Source: an uncultured Eubacteriales bacterium
GTDB lineage: Bacteria; Bacillota; Clostridia; Oscillospirales; Acutalibacteraceae
DNA length: 41,526 nt
NCBI GenBank assembly: GCA_900315195.1
Contig: OMYD01000019.1
Location: forward strand, 1 to 41,526
Direction of reading: 5' to 3'
Part shown: positions 1-7,152 of the stretch, piece by piece
Layout of the letters: the number at the start of each line of letters is the position of its first letter
Position numbering within the stretch: position 1 is the first letter of the stretch
Notes under the pieces: generated by a model
Told to the model about the DNA's origin: nothing
Seen by the model: only the letters and a program-made list of their open reading frames with translations
The model's database searches: none
Position numbers and translations under genes: made by a program

Positions 1-1
1 G

Positions 2-187
2 AAATCTTATTCCGATTCGGGCTATATGATTGAGCGTGACGGAGTGCAGTATTCCGAAGCGATTGACCCCACCGAGCTTGGCAGAACCTACACCGAAACG
101 GACGTTCCGATTGAGGGCGAAACAGGTCTGACCGTTTCCGATACGCTTGAATTGCTTAGCGAAATGGGGGTTGATGTAAGTGATTAG
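2..187 (+). CDS. C-terminal end of an unidentified phage-region protein (partial)
   Basis: An open frame enters from the left edge and ends at the TAG at 185-187, giving the last 61 residues of a protein. The visible part is acidic and rich in Thr, Glu and Asp (ending LLSEMGVDVSD), with no motif I recognise. The next small gene overlaps its stop, and a holin follows, so it is probably a tail or lysis-region protein of a prophage. That assignment is context only. The 5' part of the gene lies outside the window. Confidence 0.6.
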   Translation, partial: KSYSDSGYMIERDGVQYSEAIDPTELGRTYTETDVPIEGETGLTVSDTLELLSEMGVDVSD

Positions 188-347
188 CAAGCAAAAGCTC
201 AGAGAAAACGTCGAAAAGGCAAAGAACGACACAAAAGCCGCTTTGCAGCTTATCTATGACAGCCTCAACAACGGACAGCAGAAAAAGCTATTGAAAAACA
301 GCGAAGTCAAAAAGCTGCTTATATTCTATGGCATAGTTGAGGAATAG
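180..347 (+). CDS. Small 55-residue phage-region protein
   Basis: A GTG-started frame overlaps the preceding stop by 8 bases and encodes 55 residues, basic and helix-rich, beginning with ISKQKLRENVEKAKND and ending near FYGIVEE. Small proteins of this kind with a central LNNGQQKKLLK-like segment are, from memory, common just upstream of holins in clostridial prophages, where their function is unknown. There are no membrane segments. The tight overlap with the upstream gene and the holin 16 bases downstream argue for one late-phage transcript. The GTG start is preferred because no ATG is available in frame. Confidence 0.55.
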   Translation: MISKQKLRENVEKAKNDTKAALQLIYDSLNNGQQKKLLKNSEVKKLLIFYGIVEE

Positions 348-363
348 AAAGGAAGTAATTAAA

Positions 364-816
364 ATGAAGAATTTTTTGCACGCAATATTCGCAGGTGCGC
401 TGGGTGCGCTTGCCGCATATTTCAACGTCCTGCTCATTCCGCTTATCGTCCTGATCGCGGTAATGCTTATTGACTACATAACGGGCATGGCGGGAGCCGC
501 CTACACGGGCGAGATAAACAGCCGCGTAGGTGTTATAGGAATTGTCAAGAAAGTATGTTATCTGGCGCTTGTCGCGGTCGGCATTGTGCTTGACTATCTG
601 ATAACAGCCGCGCTTGTGCAGATCGGTATAGCGATTCAGATAAATTACTGCTTTGGTATGATAATCACAATCTGGCTGATTATTAACGAGCTTATTTCAA
701 TCCTTGAAAACCTCGGTGAGCTGAACATTCCGCTGCCCCATTTCCTTATAAGAACTGTCAAAAGCTTAAAAGGCAGAGTAGAGGACACGGCAAAAGATGA
801 GAAGGAGAAGTACTAG
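364..816 (+). CDS. Phage holin, toxin secretion/phage lysis type (holin 4_1-like)
   Basis: A 150-residue membrane protein. It has an N-terminal hydrophobic region (about residues 5-38) containing IDYITGMAGA, then two more hydrophobic stretches (about 60-85 and 88-118), and a charged Lys/Glu C-terminus. The DYITG motif followed by GEINSRVGVIGIVKKV is the hallmark of the holin family related to TcdE. Such proteins form holes in the cytoplasmic membrane that let the phage endolysin reach the wall. The ATG at 364 follows a GAAAGGAAG ribosome site; an in-frame TTG at 337 lacks one and overlaps the previous gene. A terminator follows. No endolysin is visible here, so it would have to lie to the left. 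Confidence 0.85.
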   Translation: MKNFLHAIFAGALGALAAYFNVLLIPLIVLIAVMLIDYITGMAGAAYTGEINSRVGVIGIVKKVCYLALVAVGIVLDYLITAALVQIGIAIQINYCFGMIITIWLIINELISILENLGELNIPLPHFLIRTVKSLKGRVEDTAKDEKEKY

Positions 817-840
817 CAGATATTAAATATCAATATAAAA

Positions 841-877
841 CCAGAGCAAGGCGTTAAACCCTTGCTCTGGGTCTTTT
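841..877 (+). terminator. Intrinsic terminator after the holin
   Basis: An 11-bp perfect stem (CCAGAGCAAGG with CCTTGCTCTGG, 841-851 and 860-870) with an 8-base loop is followed by a T-rich stretch (TCTTTTTG). It ends the phage-like transcript and is the last phage-type element before the repeat array. Confidence 0.85.
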
Positions 878-946
878 TGTTGGCAGGCTATCTTAATTAT
901 AAGGCAACGGCGGTCGTTTTTGTCGCCTTGGAATTCCATTTTTTTT

Positions 947-1146
947 GCGGAGAGAAGGTATGTTTATATAATAATAAAATTCTGCGCCGTTTTATGCGGC
1001 GTGTTCAAAGCTATAGGTTCATCTACGCTCTCCCTAAAAACGTGCCGCAGGCACGTTTGCTTGCCTGTGCGGCTCGCACTCGCCTTTGAATCCCCTTCTC
1101 TCTTTATCGCAAAAAAAAGGCACCCGTTGGGTACCTTTTTTATTTG
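947..1146. repeat. Tandem repeat unit 1 of a tRNA-Ser-derived array (200 bp)
   Basis: Starts with GCGGAGAGAAGG, the complement of a tRNA-Ser 3' end. It continues with a conserved block (TTTTATGCGGCGTGTT, CTATAG, TTCATCTACGCTCTCC), a small hairpin at 1041-1055, a plus-strand piece resembling T-loop to acceptor sequence (TTTGAATCCCCTTCTCTC, about 1085-1102) and the hairpin GGCACCC-GTT-GGGTACC flanked by A and T runs (1111-1141). A more decayed copy of the plus-strand piece lies at about 921-945, so a further worn unit may lie to the left. I see no real gene in 880-1350; the open frames here read through tRNA sequence. Confidence 0.75.
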
Positions 1147-1352
1147 GCGGAGAGAAGGGGTGTTTGCGGTTTAGTAAACTTACGTCTCGTTTTATGCGGC
1201 GTGTTTAGAACTATAGCTTCATCTACGCTCTCCTTAAAAACAGTCCACCAGACTGTTTTTGCCTCCCGCTGGTCGGCACAGTCGCCTTCGAATCCCATTC
1301 TCTCTTAATCTCCAAATTAAAAAAGGCACCCGTTGGGTACCTTTTTTATTTG
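1147..1352. repeat. Tandem repeat unit 2 of the tRNA-Ser-derived array (206 bp)
   Basis: Same order of blocks as the unit at 947: a GCGGAGAGAAGGGG start, the TTTTATGCGGCGTGTTTAGA block, TTCATCTACGCTCTCC, a hairpin at 1241-1255 in the same register (94 bases into the unit), the TTCGAATCCCATTCTCTC piece and the A-run/hairpin/T-run at 1319-1347. The next repetition of GCGGAGAGAAGGGG, at 1353, is the 3' end of the tRNA-Ser gene itself. The array is therefore head-to-tail with the tRNA as its last member. Confidence 0.75.
1319..1347 (-). terminator. Terminator behind tRNA-Ser (minus strand)
   Basis: On the minus strand the hairpin reads GGTACCC-AAC-GGGTGCC and is followed by six T. The one non-Watson-Crick pair is a G-T pair on this strand but an A-C mismatch on the plus strand, so it is best read as the tRNA terminator. 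An identical copy stands at 1111-1141 behind the tRNA remnant of the neighbouring repeat unit. Confidence 0.75.
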
Positions 1353-1443
1353 GCGGAGAGAAGGGGATTCGAACCCCTGGTACGGTGATTACCGTACACA
1401 TGATTTCCAATCATGCTCCTTCGGCCAGCTCGGACATCTCGAT
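1351..1443 (-). tRNA. tRNA-Ser (GGA anticodon), acceptor stem damaged
   Basis: Minus-strand cloverleaf with encoded CCA (1351-1353), discriminator G, a perfect T-arm (AGGGG-TTCGAAT-CCCCT), a long class II variable arm (TACGGT-AATC-ACCGTA) and an anticodon stem-loop CATGA-TTGGAAA-TCATG. The anticodon GGA is at 1406-1408 and reads UCC/UCU serine codons. The 3' acceptor strand is TCTCTCC and would need GGAGAGA at the 5' end. The sequence instead gives ATCGAGA, so pairs 1-72, 2-71 and 3-70 are all lost while pairs 4 to 7 are intact. It may be a pseudo-tRNA or a partial copy. The gene sits at the junction between phage-like and core genes, a common attachment site for integrating elements. Confidence 0.8.
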
Positions 1444-1461
1444 AATTTATGTGTAAAATAC

Positions 1462-1490
1462 TTGATTTTTCCTGATTTCTCTGGTATAAT
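1462..1490 (+). promoter_or_regulatory. Sigma-A promoter of the amino-acid ABC transporter
   Basis: TTGATT and TATAAT separated by 17 bases, with an extended -10 (TGG directly before TATAAT). It lies 50 bases before the lipoprotein start and just beyond the 5' end of the minus-strand tRNA-Ser. Confidence 0.75.
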
Positions 1491-1539
1491 TTTCAGTGCT
1501 GTTATAAAAATAATTAATATTTTTAAGGAGTTGTTTACA

Positions 1540-2361
1540 ATGAGAAAAATCTTTTCCGCGCTTCTCGCGGGCGTAATGGCATTTTCAATGACAGCTGCTT
1601 TCGCCGGCTGCGGCGGCAGCTCATCAAGCACCGACAGTTCAAAATCAGAAAGCAATACATCAAAGAGCACTTCCGATGAGACATCATCAAAGGGCAGCAA
1701 GGGTACTCTCCATATGGCTACAAACGCTTTCTTCGAGCCGTATGAATACTACGAAAACGACAAAATTGTCGGCATTGATGTTGAGATTGCAGGCGCTATC
1801 TGCGATAAGCTCGGCTATACTCTTGAGGTTGACGATATGGATTTCGATTCTATCATCACAGCTGTTCAGTCGGGTAAGGCTGACTTCGGCATGGCGGGCA
1901 TGACCATTACCGAGGAAAGAAAGCAGGCTATCGACTTTACCGATACTTATACAAACGCTGTTCAGGTCATCATCGTTAAGGACGGCGACGACAAGGTAAA
2001 GACCAAGGAAGACCTCAAGGGCGCTGCAGTAGGCGTTCAGATGGGCACAACAGGCGATATCTATGTATCCGACCTCGAGGCTGACGGCACAACCGTTGAG
2101 CGTTACAACAAGGGCGCCGACGCTGTTCTCGCTTTGAGCCAGGGCAAGGTAGACGCGGTTGTTATCGACAACGAGCCTGCAAAGGCTTTTGTAGCTCAGA
2201 ACGAAGGTCTTAAGATCCTTGACGAGCCGTTTGAAAACGAGGATTACGCTATCTGCATCGCTAAGGACAGCAGCCTTACCGAGGAGTTCAACGGTGCTCT
2301 TAAGGCGCTTAAGGATGACGGCAAGATCGACGAGATCATCAAAAAGTACATCAAGGCATAA
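1540..2361 (+). CDS. Amino-acid ABC transporter substrate-binding lipoprotein
   Basis: A 273-residue solute-binding protein. A hydrophobic signal peptide ends in the lipobox AFAGC with the lipidated cysteine at residue 24. A Ser/Thr/Lys-rich flexible linker (about 25-55) precedes a periplasmic-binding-protein fold of the family 3 type (SBP_bac_3). Typical family pieces are visible: FEPYEYYENDKIVGIDVE, FDSIITAVQSGKADFGMAGM and TITEERKQAIDFT. It would sit on the outer face of the membrane and deliver a polar amino acid to the permease encoded next. The start at 1540 follows an AAGGAG site, whereas a longer frame begins inside the tRNA and is spurious. A hairpin after the gene should give it more transcript than the permease. 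The exact substrate cannot be read from the sequence. Confidence 0.92.
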   Translation: MRKIFSALLAGVMAFSMTAAFAGCGGSSSSTDSSKSESNTSKSTSDETSSKGSKGTLHMATNAFFEPYEYYENDKIVGIDVEIAGAICDKLGYTLEVDDMDFDSIITAVQSGKADFGMAGMTITEERKQAIDFTDTYTNAVQVIIVKDGDDKVKTKEDLKGAAVGVQMGTTGDIYVSDLEADGTTVERYNKGADAVLALSQGKVDAVVIDNEPAKAFVAQNEGLKILDEPFENEDYAICIAKDSSLTEEFNGALKALKDDGKIDEIIKKYIKA

Positions 2362-2393
2362 TACAAATATCCGGTAAAACAAAATAATAATTT

Positions 2394-2424
2394 AAAACGG
2401 GCGGGTTTTGTGCCTGCCCGTTTT
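2394..2424 (+). terminator. Intercistronic hairpin/attenuator between lipoprotein and permease genes
   Basis: A 12-bp stem, AAAACGGGCGGG with CCTGCCCGTTTT (one G-T pair), ends in a short T run. It separates the binding protein from the membrane subunits, the usual way to make binding protein in excess. Partial readthrough is inferred, since I see no separate promoter for the permease. Confidence 0.7.
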
Positions 2425-2443
2425 CAGTGATAGGGAAGTTGTT

Positions 2444-3244
2444 ATGATACTTGTACAATCAATTTCTGCCTCTGTTTCCGCTGCGGCGTCGGGCGTCGGC
2501 GTAAAGGGGGATATTGAAAGCTTTTTCTCAGGCCTTTGGGACAGCTTTGAAAAAACCTTTATTTATCAGGACAGGTGGAGGTTCTTCTGGAACGGCCTGC
2601 TGGCGACCCTGCGAATCGCCTTTTTCGCGGCTGTTTTCGGCATAGTGCTCGGCTTTTTGGTTGCCGCTGTCCGCTCCACCTATGAAATGCATTTAAGAGG
2701 AAAAAAGTGCAGGAATTTCGGCAATTTTATGATGAAGTTCCTGAATGTTATCTGCAATATTTACATCACCATAATCCGCGGTACTCCTGCCGTTATTCAG
2801 GTTATGATAATGTATTTTATTATCTTTGCCAATTCGCGCAATAAGGAGTTCGCCGCGGTGCTTTCGTTCGGCATAAACTCGGGCGCTTACGTTGCCGAGA
2901 TCGTCCGTTCGGGCATTATGTCGGTCGATAAGGGGCAGTTCGAGGCGAGCCGCTCGCTCGGCTTTAACTATCCCGGAACCATGTTCCTTATCGTTTTTCC
3001 GCAGGCGTTCAAAAATATTCTTCCGGCTCTGGGCAACGAGTTTATCGTTCTTGTAAAGGAAACATCCGTGGCCGCTTATGTAGGTATTTCCGAGCTTACA
3101 TACGTCGGAAACCTTGTGCGCTCGCGCACATATGAGGCGTTTTTCCCGCTGATAGCCGTGGCGCTTATTTATTTGGCTATAGTATTGATACTTACGTTCC
3201 TGCTCAAAAAGCTTGAAAGGAGGCTGCGCAACAGTGACCGATAA
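2444..3244 (+). CDS. Amino-acid ABC transporter permease
   Basis: A 266-residue integral membrane subunit of the HisM/GlnP family. After a polar N-terminus of about 45 residues come a first membrane segment (about 50-75), the conserved [19 protein letters not shown] region, and the cytoplasmic EAA loop ([26 protein letters not shown] region) that docks on the ATPase. It ends with a hydrophobic segment and a basic tail. The N-terminus is longer than usual for the family, which often begins close to the first membrane helix. I chose ATG 2444 because AGGGAAG stands directly upstream; the frame is open further left but only through the terminator hairpin. It overlaps the ATPase gene by 11 bases. 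Confidence 0.92.
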   Translation: MILVQSISASVSAAASGVGVKGDIESFFSGLWDSFEKTFIYQDRWRFFWNGLLATLRIAFFAAVFGIVLGFLVAAVRSTYEMHLRGKKCRNFGNFMMKFLNVICNIYITIIRGTPAVIQVMIMYFIIFANSRNKEFAAVLSFGINSGAYVAEIVRSGIMSVDKGQFEASRSLGFNYPGTMFLIVFPQAFKNILPALGNEFIVLVKETSVAAYVGISELTYVGNLVRSRTYEAFFPLIAVALIYLAIVLILTFLLKKLERRLRNSDR

Positions 3245-3974
3245 TGATGTTTTGATCAAGGTTGTTAACCTGCACAAGTACTTTGACAAGCTTGAGGTTT
3301 TAAAGGGCGTCAACGCCGAGATAAAAAAGGGCGACGTTATGGTCGTTATCGGCGCGTCGGGCTCGGGTAAATCAACATTTCTGCGCTGTCTGAACCTGCT
3401 CGAGGAACCCACAAGCGGAAGCATTATCTTTGAGGGCGTTGATATCACCGACTCAAAAATCGACATCAACAAGCACCGCCAGAAAATGGGAATGGTGTTT
3501 CAGCAGTTCAATCTGTTTCCGCACAAGAGCGTTATCGAGAACATGACGCTCGGCCCGATAAGACTTTTAAAGCAGAGCAAGCAGGAAGCAAGGGAAAACG
3601 CCATGAGGCTGCTTGAGCGCGTAGGACTTGCCGATAAGGCTAACGCGTACCCGAATCAGCTTTCGGGCGGCCAAAAGCAGCGTGTGGCTATTGTTCGCGC
3701 TCTTGCAATGAACCCCGATGTAATGCTGTTTGACGAGCCTACCTCAGCGCTTGACCCCGAAATGGTAGGCGAGGTGCTTGAGGTTATGAAGCAGCTTGCC
3801 AAAGAGGGAATGACGATGGTAGTTGTAACCCATGAAATGGGCTTTGCAAGAGAGGTCGGCACCGAGGTTGTGTTTGTTGACGAGGGAGTTATCGTTGAGC
3901 AGGCGCCGCCGAAGGAGTTCTTTGAGAACCCGAAAAATCCGCGTTTAAAAGACTTTTTGTCTAAGGTTCTCTGA
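3234..3974 (+). CDS. Amino-acid ABC transporter ATP-binding protein (GlnQ/HisP family)
   Basis: A 246-residue ATPase with all the expected motifs: Walker [10 protein letters not shown] (about residue 40), Q-loop [10 protein letters not shown], signature LSGGQKQR, Walker [13 protein letters not shown] and the switch histidine in VVVTHEM. It energises uptake together with the permease and lipoprotein encoded just upstream. GTG at 3234 is preferred because AAAGGAGG lies 10 bases before it, inside the end of the permease gene. An upstream in-frame TTG at 3213 lacks a site. Overlap with the permease indicates coupled translation, and a strong terminator follows. Confidence 0.92.
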   Translation: MTDNDVLIKVVNLHKYFDKLEVLKGVNAEIKKGDVMVVIGASGSGKSTFLRCLNLLEEPTSGSIIFEGVDITDSKIDINKHRQKMGMVFQQFNLFPHKSVIENMTLGPIRLLKQSKQEARENAMRLLERVGLADKANAYPNQLSGGQKQRVAIVRALAMNPDVMLFDEPTSALDPEMVGEVLEVMKQLAKEGMTMVVVTHEMGFAREVGTEVVFVDEGVIVEQAPPKEFFENPKNPRLKDFLSKVL

Positions 3975-3997
3975 TTCTTTGAATTATATTTTTACCG

Positions 3998-4025
3998 TGA
4001 GGCGGGCTTTGCCCGCCTCATTTTT
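3998..4025 (+). terminator. Terminator of the ABC transporter operon
   Basis: A perfect 10-bp stem, TGAGGCGGGC with GCCCGCCTCA, a TTT loop, then five T. Confidence 0.92.
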
Positions 4026-4084
4026 CTTTAAAGGAAAACTATGTGACTGCTGACTGAAAAAAGCAAAATATTTAGTGTTTTGTC

Positions 4085-4113
4085 TTTACATTATTTCCAA
4101 GATATTGTATAAT
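4085..4113 (+). promoter_or_regulatory. Sigma-A promoter for pyrH-frr and the downstream block
   Basis: TTTACA, a 17-base spacer and TATAAT, with the ATG of pyrH 33 bases after the -10. No other clear promoter or terminator was seen between here and the end of the AI-2E family gene, so it may drive a long transcript. Confidence 0.75.
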
Positions 4114-4145
4114 TGGTAATAACTATAAATAATGAGGTGTTATGT

Positions 4146-4862
4146 ATGCAGCCCAAATATAAGAGAATTTTATTAAAGCTTTCCGGCGAGTCGCTCGCGG
4201 GCGAAATCAAGCACGGAATTGACTTTGATACAGTTGTTAAAATCTGTGAACCAATCAAAAAATGCGTCGAGGCAGGCGTTCAGGTCGGCATAGTTGTCGG
4301 CGGCGGAAACTTCTGGCGCGGAAGAACATCGGGCGAGATGGACAGAACCCGTGCCGATCACATGGGAATGCTCGCTACAACAATCAACGCTCTCGGCGTT
4401 TGTGACGCGCTTGAGCAGCTCGGACTTGACGTTCGTGTTCAGACCGCTATTTCAATGCGTCAGGTCGCTGAGCCCTATATCCGCAACAAGGCGATGAGCC
4501 ATCTCAACAAGGGCAGAGTCGTTATTTTCGGCTGCGGCACGGGCAACCCGTTCTTCAGTACCGATACAGCGGCGGCGCTGCGTGCCGTTGAAATCGAGGC
4601 CGACGTTATTATGAAGGCGACAATGGTCGACGGCGTTTACGACTGCGACCCAAAAAAGAATCCCGACGCCAAAAAGTTTGACACCATATCCTTCCAGGAG
4701 GTTCTAAGCAAGGATCTGGCGGTTATGGACAGCACGGCTTCGGCGCTCTGTAAAGATAATAATCTTCCTATTCTTGTGTTCAGCATCGATGATCCCGAAA
4801 ACATCTACAAGGCTGTATGCGGTGAAAACATCGGTACAGTAGTTACAAACAAGGCAAATTAA
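4146..4862 (+). CDS. pyrH: Uridylate kinase (UMP kinase)
   Basis: A 238-residue amino-acid-kinase-fold enzyme that phosphorylates UMP to UDP in pyrimidine nucleotide synthesis. Family pieces are [12 protein letters not shown] at the N-terminus, [12 protein letters not shown], the [15 protein letters not shown] segment, [17 protein letters not shown] and [13 protein letters not shown]. The length matches bacterial PyrH. ATG 4146 is preceded by GAGGTG; an earlier in-frame ATG at 4113 would fall inside the -10 element and is rejected. It is followed by frr, the widely conserved bacterial order. rpsB and tsf, which often precede this pair, are not present; the ABC transporter lies there instead. 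Confidence 0.95.
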   Translation: MQPKYKRILLKLSGESLAGEIKHGIDFDTVVKICEPIKKCVEAGVQVGIVVGGGNFWRGRTSGEMDRTRADHMGMLATTINALGVCDALEQLGLDVRVQTAISMRQVAEPYIRNKAMSHLNKGRVVIFGCGTGNPFFSTDTAAALRAVEIEADVIMKATMVDGVYDCDPKKNPDAKKFDTISFQEVLSKDLAVMDSTASALCKDNNLPILVFSIDDPENIYKAVCGENIGTVVTNKAN

Positions 4863-4903
4863 TTTCAGAATTTACATAATTTTACTATTCAGGAGGCGTA
4901 AAA

Positions 4904-5458
4904 ATGAAAGAGCAATTAACAAAAGCAGAGGAAAGAATGAACAGACGTGTTGACCATATGCGCAAGGAATTTGCCGAAATCAGAGCAGGCAGAGCTAATC
5001 CGGCTGTACTTGACAAGGTAAAGGTTGACTACTATGGTTCTCCCACTCCGGTTAATCAGCTGGCGGCTGTTTCCGTTACAGAAGCAAGAACGCTGACAAT
5101 TCAGCCGTGGGACGCTTCTCTGCTCAGAAATATTGAAAAGGCTATTCAGAAATCCGATATCGGCATTAACCCCAACAACGACGGCAAAGTTATCCGTCTT
5201 GTTTTCCCTCCGCTTACCGAGGAAAGACGTAAGGGCATCGTAAAGGATGTTCAGAAGGTTGCCGAGGAAACAAAGGTTCAGGTAAGAAATGTAAGACGCG
5301 ACACAATCGAGAAGCTCAAGGCTATGAAGAAGTCGGGCGAGCTGACTGAGGACGACCTCAAGCAGGGTGAAAAGAAAGTCCAGGATCTTACCGACAAGGT
5401 AACCAAGTCAATTGACAAGATTTCGGCCGACAAGCAGAAAGAGATCCTGGAGCTGTAA
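4904..5458 (+). CDS. frr: Ribosome recycling factor
   Basis: A 184-residue protein, the standard size. It has RRVDHMRKEFAEIRAGRANPAVLDKV and the hinge PLNQLA-like sequence TPVNQLAAVSV, then IRLVFPPLTEERRK and a long C-terminal helix. With EF-G it splits post-termination ribosomes so subunits can be reused. ATG 4904 has an AGGAGG 7 bases upstream. It is followed directly by uppS, with one base between the stop and the next start. Confidence 0.96.
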   Translation: MKEQLTKAEERMNRRVDHMRKEFAEIRAGRANPAVLDKVKVDYYGSPTPVNQLAAVSVTEARTLTIQPWDASLLRNIEKAIQKSDIGINPNNDGKVIRLVFPPLTEERRKGIVKDVQKVAEETKVQVRNVRRDTIEKLKAMKKSGELTEDDLKQGEKKVQDLTDKVTKSIDKISADKQKEILEL

Positions 5459-5459
5459 T

Positions 5460-6224
5460 ATGGCGCTTTTCGGTAAGAATAAAAAAGACTCTTTTAAAGG
5501 CAAAGCCCTTGCTTCCGAAGAAGGCATAATTCTTCCTAAGCACGTCGGAATTATTATGGACGGCAACGGAAGATGGGCAAAAAAGCGCGGCTTGCCGCGC
5601 AAGGTAGGGCACCGCGAGGGAGCGAAAACGTTCCGCATGATTACCCGTTACTGCTCGGAGGTCGGAATTAAATACCTGACTGTTTACGCTTTCTCAACCG
5701 AAAACTGGAAGCGTCCCGAGGATGAGGTAGGCGCCTTGATGGGGCTTTTTAAGTCATATCTTAACGAGGCGCTTGAGGACTTTAAGGACGACGACATCGT
5801 TGTGCGCTTTATCGGTGAAAAGAGCGGTTTTTCGCCCGAGCTTCAGAAGCTTATGGACGATAATGTCGAGATTTCAAAGGACCGTACCGGTATGGTGCTG
5901 AACATCGCCATGAATTACGGAAGCCGCGACGAGATTGTCCGTGCCGTCAAGAGCATAAGCTCGGATGTTAAGGACGGAAAGCTGTCTGCAGATGATATAG
6001 ACGAGCAGCTTATCTCGGACCGTCTTTATACAGCGGGGCAGCCCGATCCCGACCTTATTATCCGCCCCAGCGGCGAGTACCGCATATCAAATTTTATGCT
6101 TTGGCAGGCGGCATACACCGAGTTTGTAATTATGAATAAACTGTGGCCTGACTTTAAAAAGTCGGACCTAGATGAAGCGCTGCGTATTTATTCGCGTCGC
6201 AACAGACGCTACGGCGGAGTTTAG
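5460..6224 (+). CDS. uppS: Undecaprenyl diphosphate synthase (cis-prenyltransferase)
   Basis: A 254-residue UppS. It makes C55 undecaprenyl diphosphate, the lipid carrier for wall and surface polymers, from farnesyl diphosphate and isopentenyl diphosphate. The catalytic aspartate lies in IIMDGNGRWAKKRG (Asp34). Further family blocks are YAFSTENWKRP, the MNYGSRDEI region and DLIIRPSGEYRISNFMLWQ with AYTEF. About 25 residues precede the first conserved block. ATG 5460 begins one base after the frr stop, so translation is probably coupled. The pathway is continued by dxr and ispG downstream, which feed precursors. Confidence 0.95.
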   Translation: MALFGKNKKDSFKGKALASEEGIILPKHVGIIMDGNGRWAKKRGLPRKVGHREGAKTFRMITRYCSEVGIKYLTVYAFSTENWKRPEDEVGALMGLFKSYLNEALEDFKDDDIVVRFIGEKSGFSPELQKLMDDNVEISKDRTGMVLNIAMNYGSRDEIVRAVKSISSDVKDGKLSADDIDEQLISDRLYTAGQPDPDLIIRPSGEYRISNFMLWQAAYTEFVIMNKLWPDFKKSDLDEALRIYSRRNRRYGGV

Positions 6225-6304
6225 CCGCGGCGAAAACCTTACCCGCCCACGGTAGGGAAGCTGAGCAACTTTTAACAGTGGGCAGAAAGGCTATGGCGAT
6301 TATC

Positions 6305-7150
6305 ATGAAATCATTAAAACCGCGATTGCTGACGGCGGCAATAGGAATTCCCGGGGTTCTGCTTGTCATCATTTTTTCGGAGCTTTGGCATCCGTTGGTA
6401 GGAATAATTGTTGGTCTTGCATCAATGCTTATGGTAGGGGAATTACTATATGCAAAAAAGCTGATCGGCTGTATTCCGCTTACCGCTGTGTGCATGCTGT
6501 ATACTCTGTTAATGCCTATTATGGTAACATCGGGCGCGCTTGCGTACATAATAACATACCTGTTTTTGATTCTGGGCTTTGTTGTAAGTCTTGCTTATTA
6601 TAAAAAACTCAGGTTTTTTAACCTTGCCTACGCAATGTTCGGCACTACTCTTATCACTTTCGGTATGAGCGCTGTTCCGATCGCGTGCTGTACAAACGGA
6701 GTCAGCGTAAGCTTTTTCTTTGTGCTTATATTTCTGCTTCCGTGGATGGCTGACGGCGGCGGGTTCTTTATCGGCAGCTATTTTGGCAGACATAAGCTTT
6801 GCCCTAATATCAGCCCTAAAAAGACGATCGAGGGCGTGCTTGGCGGCGTGGTATTCTGTATAGCTTCGGCTATGCTTATGGGACTTATTTTCCAGTTCCT
6901 GATTTTAGATAAAAACGAGGTTCAGGTTAACTTCGGCGCGCTTGTTGTTATTGCTGTTCTTGATTCGGTTCTCTCAATTCTCGGCGATCTCAGCTTTTCG
7001 CTTATCAAGCGAAATCTTAATATCAAGGACTACGGCTCTATTTTCCCGGGCCACGGCGGAATGCTTGACAGATGTGACAGCATAATATTTACCGCCCCAA
7101 TGGTTGTTGTGCTCTCACAGTTTATGCCGTTTCTTCAGAGTTTGGTGTAA
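6305..7150 (+). CDS. cdsA: Phosphatidate cytidylyltransferase (CDP-diglyceride synthase)
   Basis: A polytopic membrane enzyme of about 281 residues that makes CDP-diacylglycerol from phosphatidate and CTP, the branch point to bacterial phospholipids. About eight hydrophobic segments are visible. The signature sequences are WMADGGGFFIGSYFGRHK, SPKKTIEGVLGG and, near the end, SIFPGHGGMLDRCDS. The start is uncertain. ATG 6305 gives the usual short polar N-terminus; ATG 6293 adds four residues but lies only two bases after AGAAAGG; GTG 6278 is less likely. The gap of about 80 bases from uppS holds no clear terminator. It is followed by dxr after two bases. Confidence 0.93.
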   Translation: MKSLKPRLLTAAIGIPGVLLVIIFSELWHPLVGIIVGLASMLMVGELLYAKKLIGCIPLTAVCMLYTLLMPIMVTSGALAYIITYLFLILGFVVSLAYYKKLRFFNLAYAMFGTTLITFGMSAVPIACCTNGVSVSFFFVLIFLLPWMADGGGFFIGSYFGRHKLCPNISPKKTIEGVLGGVVFCIASAMLMGLIFQFLILDKNEVQVNFGALVVIAVLDSVLSILGDLSFSLIKRNLNIKDYGSIFPGHGGMLDRCDSIIFTAPMVVVLSQFMPFLQSLV

Positions 7151-7152
7151 TT

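Noticed and set aside
862-1456. Several open frames, some reading FIWRREGDSNPW or GGEKGIRTPGT
   Set aside because: These are translations of tRNA-Ser and its repeats, a well-known source of false proteins. They have no ribosome site and no consistent family.
1333-1539. Upstream extension of the ABC lipoprotein gene
   Set aside because: It would begin inside the tRNA and place the signal peptide in the middle of the protein. The promoter at 1462 and the AAGGAG site fit ATG 1540.
1687-2382. Minus-strand frame of 231 residues opposite the lipoprotein gene
   Set aside because: Low-complexity antisense translation of a confidently assigned gene; no start signals.
2693-3472. Long minus-strand frame of 259 residues opposite the permease and ATPase genes
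   Set aside because: It is a shadow of the plus-strand genes, whose products carry clear family motifs; it has no promoter or ribosome site of its own.
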